Shown here one piece after another: positions 1 to 4,950 of a stretch of 6,583 bases of DNA (the stretch's first letter is position 1; the number at the start of each line of letters is the position of its first letter). A program made the translations under genes and the position numbers. The notes under the pieces are model-generated. The model saw only the letters and a list, made by a program, of their open reading frames with translations. It searched no databases and was not told where the DNA came from. Source of the DNA: AEGEAN-183 sp964614345 (GTDB lineage Bacteria > Pseudomonadota > Gammaproteobacteria > Magnimaribacterales > Magnimaribacteraceae); assembly GCA_964614345.1 (NCBI GenBank), contig CAZTLP010000042.1, positions 1 through 6,583 on the forward strand. The letters are read 5' to 3'.

Positions 1-1010
1 GCACAAGAACCACCGTAACCAGAATGGCCAAAGGCCCCTTCAATAGGACCATATATAATTTTATGTTTATTAAGAATAAACCCAACTCCCCATCTAACTT
101 GAACAGCCAAGACCAGATCTCTTCCTTCAATTTGCATGGTAGTCATTTGATTGACAGTATCGTCTTTTAGTAGTTTTAAGCTGTTATCTTCAGGAACAAT
201 TAGGCTATAGAGTTTTGCTAAACCGGCTGCATTCCCTTGCCCATTTGCTGATGGTATCTCTGCCTGTCTCCACGCTTTAGTATTTTGAATATCAAGGGTT
301 CCTGCAGAATTACGTTGTGATTTTTGTGCATCAGTTAACTCAACTTGTTGTTGTTCAGAATTTTCATTCCGGACAATATCAAAAGGTACTAATTCTGCTA
401 CACGGTGATCTTCAGACTCAGGTAAACCAATAAAAAAATCTATTTCGTGTTGATCTCCTACTTCCTCTCTAAAAAAAGTTCCCAGAGATTTTCCAGTAAC
501 TCTCAAGATTAATTCTGATGTTAACCACCCAAAAGTCATAGAGTGGTAACCGGAAGCTGTTCCAGGTTCCCAAATAGGTGTCATGCCTGCTAGTTTTTTA
601 GACATTAAATTTTGATTGTAATAGTCATCAACATTTCTAGTTTCAGGAGAACAAATTCCTGCTTGATGCGACATGAGCATTCCTACTGTAATATTTTCTT
701 TTCCATTACTTGCAAATTCAGGCCAATAAGTACTTACCTTTTCTTCATACTTAAGTAGACCCTTTTCCATTGCTAAAGCAATACAAAAAGCTGCTACCCC
801 TTTAGTAGTTGAATAGACAGTGACTAAATTATCCTTTTGCCATGGTTTAGTTTTATCTTTATCTTGAAAACCTCCCCATAGGTCGACCAAAGGGTTACCG
901 TCTTTATACACCGCGAAGCAAGAACCTATCTCTCTATCTTCCTTATATAGCTTTTCAAAGGTTTCTCTGACTTTACTAAATTGTGGATCGCATTCTCCAT
1001 AAATTTCCAT
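1..1010 (-). CDS. Serine hydrolase of the beta-lactamase/family VIII carboxylesterase type, 3' end cut by window edge
   Basis: Reading leftward from the ATG at 1010, the frame stays open for 336 codons and leaves the window without a stop, so the C-terminus is missing. The three active-site elements of the class C beta-lactamase/DD-peptidase fold are visible: Ser67-Thr-Thr-Lys70 (SxxK, nucleophile and base), Tyr155-His-Ser157 (the YxN position, here YxS), and His329-Ser-Gly331 inside HSGYGGS (the KTG position, here HxG). The HxG form, plus the segments DLWGG (43-47) and LMSHQAG (112-118), is typical of EstB-like family VIII esterases rather than resistance enzymes. No signal peptide is visible, so the protein is probably cytoplasmic, again unlike a resistance beta-lactamase. 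The start is well supported: GGAG lies 6 nt upstream, touching the stop of the preceding gene only 3 nt away. This suggests translational coupling as third gene of the operon. Family is secure; ester substrate is unknown. Confidence 0.93.
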   Translation of the reverse strand, partial: MEIYGECDPQFSKVRETFEKLYKEDREIGSCFAVYKDGNPLVDLWGGFQDKDKTKPWQKDNLVTVYSTTKGVAAFCIALAMEKGLLKYEEKVSTYWPEFASNGKENITVGMLMSHQAGICSPETRNVDDYYNQNLMSKKLAGMTPIWEPGTASGYHSMTFGWLTSELILRVTGKSLGTFFREEVGDQHEIDFFIGLPESEDHRVAELVPFDIVRNENSEQQQVELTDAQKSQRNSAGTLDIQNTKAWRQAEIPSANGQGNAAGLAKLYSLIVPEDNSLKLLKDDTVNQMTTMQIEGRDLVLAVQVRWGVGFILNKHKIIYGPIEGAFGHSGYGGSC

Positions 1011-1013
1011 GTC

Positions 1014-2351
1014 TTACTCCTGTATATTGAGACGTTTAATTATTTCCTCTTCAATCAACCAAATTCTATCTTGACCCCAAGTTGTAAAAGTTTTGTCTCC
1101 ATCAACCAGTCTGAACGTAGGCACACCCCAAGAATCGCCTTCATACATAATTAATCTATTCTTTTCTAACTCATCTCGCCAATTATCACTATCTAAGTGT
1201 TTCTCAGCTTCTTTCCAGTCTAATCCTAAATCCTCTACTAATTCCTTTAAATAAGAATTTATTCCTATATCTTCTGCTTTTCGAAAAGAAGAAATCATTA
1301 GTCTACAGATATACTCAAAGCCTTGTCCTTGTTGATCAATCCATGGAAAAAGTGAATAAGCCCGTTCAGCTGGTTTACCTAATGGGCTGATTACCTTACC
1401 AAATGGAACCTCGTATTTTTTAGCTTCCCTAGCCGTGTCTCGGAATATATATCTTGCTTTGTATCTAGGAATAGTCATATTTCTCATGAGCATGGGTAGA
1501 ACAGGTTTTGTAATAAGTTTTATAGGGTAGGTAGTTTGTAATAATTTGATTCTTTCTAATGATATTGAGGTATAAGGACTATTCAGAGAAGGGTAAAATT
1601 CTAATTCAATATTTGAGTGATTTGGGATATCGCTTGTGTTTGTTTTTTTTCTTTCGGAGACGTAGTCTGATTCTGCATTTCTCTTCAAGCCTAAAACTTT
1701 TAATCTGTGTTCTAAATGGTCGAGACGATCCACACCCCAATAAAGTTCTCCTTCGTAACTAAAGGTTGACCCCATATAAGCTTCAACCTCATCTCTTTTA
1801 TTTTCATTGTTAGAAATTGTAGTTAGAGTTGTTTCCTCTGACATGGTCTTTTCAGTAATTAATGCTTCTAAAGCTGTCTCGTTACCAGACCAAACGAGAG
1901 AACTAATTTCAGCTATAGAAGATATAAATTCATTTTTTTCAAGACTACATAAAATTCTTTGAGCTAATGTGACAACTTTTTCATTTGGTAACTTATCTGT
2001 GGGAAATTCAACTTCATAAAAAGGGGCTATCCTAATAGCATCCGTTAAAGAATATTTTCTGTAGAGATCAGGTTCATGAACAGTCTTACTTGGAGGTTCA
2101 TTTACAACCATGGGAACAAGTTCTACAGAATACTCAGATGTAAATTTATTGATTAGTTGAGCTGTTATATGTGAATACGGGTCTAACAATTCATGAAAAT
2201 AAAATACTTCATGCGGTCTGCCTTCTTTTTTTCTCAATTCTTCTCTTTCTTCTCTTTTTCTTAAAACAATATCTTGGTCTGACCATTTCAATAAAACTCT
2301 AGGCATGAGATATCTAGAGATGATATTTCTAATACTTGAGATTATTGGCAT
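1014..2351 (-). CDS. Tandem DsbA-family / HCCA-isomerase-like protein with two thioredoxin-fold domains
   Basis: This 445-aa protein carries two copies of the DsbA/2-hydroxychromene-2-carboxylate isomerase (GST kappa-like) domain, about residues 47-221 and 248-440. The duplication shows in paired motifs: FYFHELLDPYSH (50-61) against FYPSLNSPYTS (252-262), and WGVDRLDHLE (205-214) against WGQDRIWLIE (425-434). Domain 2 looks more intact: Ser258-Pro-Tyr matches the SPY active-site serine of HCCA isomerases, and WGVPTF (408-413) supplies the cis-proline at 411. Domain 1 has Asp57 in place of that serine and MGSTF (193-197) where GVPTF would fall, so its cis-proline appears lost. No CxxC motif is present, which argues against a disulfide oxidoreductase. 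The N-terminus (1-46) is basic and charged, with RKREEREELRKKEGR at 31-45, and is not a signal peptide. Family members isomerise glutathione- or aromatic-linked substrates; the substrate here is unknown. It lies 24 nt downstream of the GST gene with only a weak ribosome site (AATAAG). Confidence 0.85.
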   Translation of the reverse strand: MPIISSIRNIISRYLMPRVLLKWSDQDIVLRKREEREELRKKEGRPHEVFYFHELLDPYSHITAQLINKFTSEYSVELVPMVVNEPPSKTVHEPDLYRKYSLTDAIRIAPFYEVEFPTDKLPNEKVVTLAQRILCSLEKNEFISSIAEISSLVWSGNETALEALITEKTMSEETTLTTISNNENKRDEVEAYMGSTFSYEGELYWGVDRLDHLEHRLKVLGLKRNAESDYVSERKKTNTSDIPNHSNIELEFYPSLNSPYTSISLERIKLLQTTYPIKLITKPVLPMLMRNMTIPRYKARYIFRDTAREAKKYEVPFGKVISPLGKPAERAYSLFPWIDQQGQGFEYICRLMISSFRKAEDIGINSYLKELVEDLGLDWKEAEKHLDSDNWRDELEKNRLIMYEGDSWGVPTFRLVDGDKTFTTWGQDRIWLIEEEIIKRLNIQE

Positions 2352-2375
2352 AACTTATTGAATATATTTAAAAAA

Positions 2376-3401
2376 TTATTGTAGAAATCTAAGACAGTTA
2401 GCTTCTGAAAGGATATCTTCTAATGTCTGGTTTCCTTTATATGTATCAAATTTACTTTTTAAAACTGCTAAAGACTTTACATGATACTTTTGAGGACCGC
2501 CAATAGAGTGAGTAAATTCTTTGCCTTTGATCATTACTGATAATTCTTCTTTTCCCTCTGCCATTGATACAGTTATTTCTGAGGTCCAAGGAAGAAATAT
2601 TTCTCCTACTTCTTCTTTAAGTATAGGCATTAAAGTATTAGAAAGAGAATCCCATGATTCATAACCGCCTTCATCTTTTGGATTTAGCATTCTTTCTATC
2701 CAAGGGAGTAAGTCAGCATAATCTTTCTCTATAAATTTCCTTGGAGTTGGATCTGTCCACGAGTTATAAATCTGACCCCATAACCCAAAGTCAGCATATG
2801 AAGGTTTATCACCAAAAATGTATTTTCTATCTTTTAAATGAAGACTAAGTTTTGAGAGCAAATTATGAAAAGAATTAGTAATTTGATCTTCAGTATTTTC
2901 GTTTGAACCGATTACCCATAATCTATTGCTCATTCTTTCTTTAATAGTTTTAGCTATTTTGTTTTTCATCAAGGTATTAACTATTGGTAAAAACTTAATA
3001 TAAATGGGCATATTAGTTTCTGCTATTCTTCTGCTAGCTGAAATTTGGTCTACTTCTGCTTTCCACCGATAGTGGAACATGTGTTTGTTACCCCATTCAT
3101 CAGAATATTCTTCAAGCAAAATGGAAATAAATTTTAAGGTTTCATCGTCAGGGTTTGTTTTTGGTTCAGGAAAAAGCTCTTCCATTTTATCTATTATGGG
3201 AGTTGAGTCTTGGATACCCTCGTTTTCAGGAGTAATCACTAAAGGAACAATAGGCAGTCTGGCATATTTTTGAAATTCATCTGCGTTTGCTGGACTTCTT
3301 ATTACCCATTTATGAGGTATGTTCTTATAGCGAAAATATGACCTAGTTTTAACAGAATAAGGAGATAGTTCTGCTCCGAATATTCTATATGTATCTGACA
3401 T
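2376..3401 (-). CDS. Glutathione S-transferase-like protein with C-terminal extension
   Basis: The 341-aa product begins with a GST thioredoxin-fold domain (about 5-77). It shows SPYS at 13-16 in the active-site loop, the cis-proline segment LPIVPLVI with Pro53, and Asp65-Ser66 where GSTs bind the gamma-glutamyl part of glutathione. An all-helical GST C-domain follows (about 85-240), including GDKPSYADFGLWG (197-209), whose SYAD matches the conserved N-capping box of GST helix 6. About 95 further residues (245-341) extend beyond a normal GST of 200-230 aa and contain a predicted strand-rich part near 273-300. The active-site loop offers serine or tyrosine, not cysteine. The start is strong: GGAGGG sits 7-8 nt upstream (plus-strand 3408-3413). 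It is the first gene of the minus-strand operon and is divergent from the dioxygenase. A glutathione-dependent reaction on an electrophile is likely; the exact substrate cannot be read from the sequence. Confidence 0.85.
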   Translation of the reverse strand: MSDTYRIFGAELSPYSVKTRSYFRYKNIPHKWVIRSPANADEFQKYARLPIVPLVITPENEGIQDSTPIIDKMEELFPEPKTNPDDETLKFISILLEEYSDEWGNKHMFHYRWKAEVDQISASRRIAETNMPIYIKFLPIVNTLMKNKIAKTIKERMSNRLWVIGSNENTEDQITNSFHNLLSKLSLHLKDRKYIFGDKPSYADFGLWGQIYNSWTDPTPRKFIEKDYADLLPWIERMLNPKDEGGYESWDSLSNTLMPILKEEVGEIFLPWTSEITVSMAEGKEELSVMIKGKEFTHSIGGPQKYHVKSLAVLKSKFDTYKGNQTLEDILSEANCLRFLQ

Positions 3402-3407
3402 TTAATT

Positions 3408-3413
3408 CCCTCC
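3408..3413 (-). promoter_or_regulatory. Strong Shine-Dalgarno for the GST gene
   Basis: The minus strand reads GGAGGG followed by AATTAA and the ATG at 3401. This is a near-perfect ribosome binding site and fixes the GST start. It is the strongest such site in the window, while the next gene of the operon has only a weak one. Confidence 0.8.
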
Positions 3414-3428
3414 AATGATTAATAGAAC

Positions 3429-3456
3429 ATAATAACCAGTTTGCATCATTAAACAA
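3429..3456 (-). promoter_or_regulatory. Candidate sigma70-type promoter for the minus-strand operon
   Basis: On the minus strand, TTGTTT (plus positions 3451-3456) lies 16 nt upstream of TATTAT (3429-3434), which matches five of six bases of the TATAAT consensus. Transcription would begin near 3422, giving a leader of about 20 nt that contains the GST ribosome site. The -35 match is only three of six. The assignment rests on spacing and position, and AT-rich DNA produces such matches by chance. Confidence 0.4.
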
Positions 3457-3468
3457 ATAAGACATAAT
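3441..3468 (+). promoter_or_regulatory. Candidate sigma70-type promoter for the dioxygenase-peptidase unit
   Basis: TTGCAT at 3441-3446 is followed after 16 nt by CATAAT at 3463-3468, which matches five of six bases of the -10 consensus. Initiation would fall near 3475, only about 12 nt before the preferred GTG start. That would exclude the upstream in-frame TTG at 3475 as a working start. The -35 is weak, and its spacer contains the -35 of the opposite promoter, so polymerases could not easily occupy both. Confidence 0.38.
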
Positions 3469-3488
3469 TCTTGATTGGAGAATTATGT
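3462..3488. repeat. Inverted repeat with 10-bp perfect arms over the dioxygenase start (operator or hairpin)
   Basis: The left arm ACATAATTCT (3462-3471) and the right arm AGAATTATGT (3479-3488) are exact reverse complements, separated by TGATTGG (3472-3478). The arms cover the candidate -10 (3463-3468), half of the Shine-Dalgarno GGAG (3477-3480) and the first two bases of the GTG start at 3487. If transcription starts near 3475 the repeat can act only as DNA, as a repressor operator over the -10 and start site. If transcription starts further upstream, the RNA hairpin would bury the start codon. The regulator is not in this window. Confidence 0.7.
3477..3480 (+). promoter_or_regulatory. Shine-Dalgarno GGAG that decides the dioxygenase start
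   Basis: GGAG stands 6 nt before the GTG at 3487, an ideal distance. The alternative in-frame TTG at 3475 overlaps this element and has no purine-rich site in front of it. This supports GTG 3487 and a protein of 484 residues rather than 488. Confidence 0.75.
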
Positions 3489-4941
3489 GGCCAAACCAGA
3501 AGTTTTAACGGACATTGTAGATTTTGGGGATAACCCTTATTTAATAGGACCTCACGAGCCTATTAGAGAAGAATTGGACAAACCCAAACTCGAGTGCATT
3601 GGTGAAGTTCCTAAAGATTTTTCTGGAATTTATCTGAGAAACGGTCCAAATCAAAGACATGCACCTTATGGGCACCATCATTGGTTTGATGGTGACGGAA
3701 TGATTCATGCAGCTGAATTTAAAGATGGAAAAGTTAGTTATAGAAACAAATGGATTAAAACTAAATCTCTAACCAAAGAAAGTGATGAGGGTAGGTCTAT
3801 TTGGCCAGGTTTAATGGATGCTCCGAATAGAGAATTAAAGACCTCATGGGGATCCGATTTGTGGTTAAAAGATAACTCAAACACTGATATTGCTATTCAT
3901 GCAGGTAAAGCTATTTCTACCTTTTATCAATGTGGAGAGGCCTATGAATTAGATCCTGTAACTTTAAATACCCTTGGTAGCATTGACCTTGAATCTCAAG
4001 GGGCTAGGCTAATGTCTGCTCATTGTATGACTGATGAAAACAATGGGGATTTACTTTTCTTTGATTACGCCGTGAAACCACCTTATATGACATACGGTGT
4101 AATTAATAAGGAGTCTGAATTAGTAAATTTTACTCCAATAGAATTACCTGGCGCTCGATTACCTCATTCCATGGCTTTCACTCCAAATTATTCAATATTA
4201 ATGGACCTGCCGATGTTTTGGGATCCTGAACTACTAGACAAAGACATTCACAAGGTTAATTTTTTTCCTGAGTTGCAAAGCAGGTTTGGAATTATAGATA
4301 GAATGGCTTCAGGAGACACAATAAGATGGTTTGAAGCTGAGCCCTGTTACATTTATCACATTGTTAATTCATGGGAGGAGGGAAATGAAGTTGTATTAGA
4401 TGTGTGTAGGATGTCTACTCCAGTTCCTTCTCGAGAAGTGAGACAGAAACTATCTGGACCTTATGCAACTATGCTCGCATGGCTTAAATTAGATGCTTGT
4501 TATCACAGGTATAGATTTAATCTAGAAACAGGAGAAACTAAAGAAGAAAGAAAAGAAGATCTATTAAGTGAATTTCCTATTATAAACAATAGATATGGAG
4601 GCTTGCCCTCAAGATATAGTTATCATGTTACTTTAGCGGATACAGATGTGATTCTATTTGATGCTTTGATCAAGATGGATAGTTTGACAGGGACAAGCCA
4701 AAAATTTAGTTTTCCTGAAGGTTGCTTCGGTAGTGAAATGCAATTCGCTCCAAGACACAATTCTAATGCTGAAGATGACGGATACCTTATTTCATTTGTA
4801 ACTAATATGAACAGTATGAAAGGGGAGATTCAGATTTTTCCAGCAGAAGATTTATCTAAAGGACCTATATGTAGATTAATAGTTCCTCAACAAATTCCTC
4901 CAGGGTTTCATAGCAGCTTCGTCTTACCAGAAAATTTATAA
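3487..4941 (+). CDS. Carotenoid cleavage / lignostilbene dioxygenase family enzyme
   Basis: This family splits a C=C double bond of carotenoids, apocarotenoids or stilbenes with O2, using a non-haem Fe(II) held by four histidines in a seven-bladed propeller. All four ligands are identifiable (numbering from GTG 3487): His179 in SAHCMTDE, His227 in LPHSMAF, His291 in YIYHIVN and His475 in PPGFHSSF. Family signatures RNGPN (51-55) and HWFDGDGMIHA (65-75) are present, and the 484-aa length is typical (about 480-500). Of the three second-shell glutamates, Glu362 (SEFP) and Glu417 (SEMQF) are kept, but the one expected in the LxxxE segment after HAGK is Gln148 (FYQCG), which is unusual. No signal peptide is visible, so it is probably cytoplasmic. 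Linear stilbene versus apocarotenoid substrate cannot be decided from sequence. The in-frame TTG at 3475 would add four residues but lacks a ribosome site. The next gene starts 9 nt after the stop. Confidence 0.96.
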   Translation: MAKPEVLTDIVDFGDNPYLIGPHEPIREELDKPKLECIGEVPKDFSGIYLRNGPNQRHAPYGHHHWFDGDGMIHAAEFKDGKVSYRNKWIKTKSLTKESDEGRSIWPGLMDAPNRELKTSWGSDLWLKDNSNTDIAIHAGKAISTFYQCGEAYELDPVTLNTLGSIDLESQGARLMSAHCMTDENNGDLLFFDYAVKPPYMTYGVINKESELVNFTPIELPGARLPHSMAFTPNYSILMDLPMFWDPELLDKDIHKVNFFPELQSRFGIIDRMASGDTIRWFEAEPCYIYHIVNSWEEGNEVVLDVCRMSTPVPSREVRQKLSGPYATMLAWLKLDACYHRYRFNLETGETKEERKEDLLSEFPIINNRYGGLPSRYSYHVTLADTDVILFDALIKMDSLTGTSQKFSFPEGCFGSEMQFAPRHNSNAEDDGYLISFVTNMNSMKGEIQIFPAEDLSKGPICRLIVPQQIPPGFHSSFVLPENL

Positions 4942-4950
4942 GGAAAACTT

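Noticed and set aside
1559..1762. Open frame of 67 codons on the plus strand
   Set aside because: It lies wholly inside and antisense to the DsbA/HCCA-like gene, has no ribosome site, and its product is a low-complexity shadow (a run of Phe and Arg).
2221..2272. Long pyrimidine-rich tract (C and T on the plus strand), considered as a repeat or triplex-forming element
   Set aside because: It is explained by coding: the minus strand encodes the charged Arg/Lys/Glu segment at residues 28-45 of the HCCA-like protein using purine-rich codons.
1014..2351. DsbA-type disulfide oxidoreductase
   Set aside because: Neither domain has a CxxC motif and there is no export signal, so the HCCA-isomerase branch of the superfamily fits better.
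2352..2375. T-rich run on the minus strand between the GST and HCCA-like genes, as a possible terminator
   Set aside because: AATTTTTT is present, but no GC-bearing hairpin precedes it and the next gene starts 24 nt on, so read-through is expected.
3079..3273. Open frame of 64 codons on the plus strand
   Set aside because: It is antisense to the N-terminal GST domain, whose motifs are clear; the product is Ser-rich with no family features.
3475..4941. Assignment as a retinal-forming enzyme (Blh or beta-carotene 15,15'-dioxygenase) for a rhodopsin system
   Set aside because: Blh is an unrelated membrane protein. This is a soluble four-His family member, and no rhodopsin or carotenoid synthesis gene is in the window, so a retinal role is not supported.
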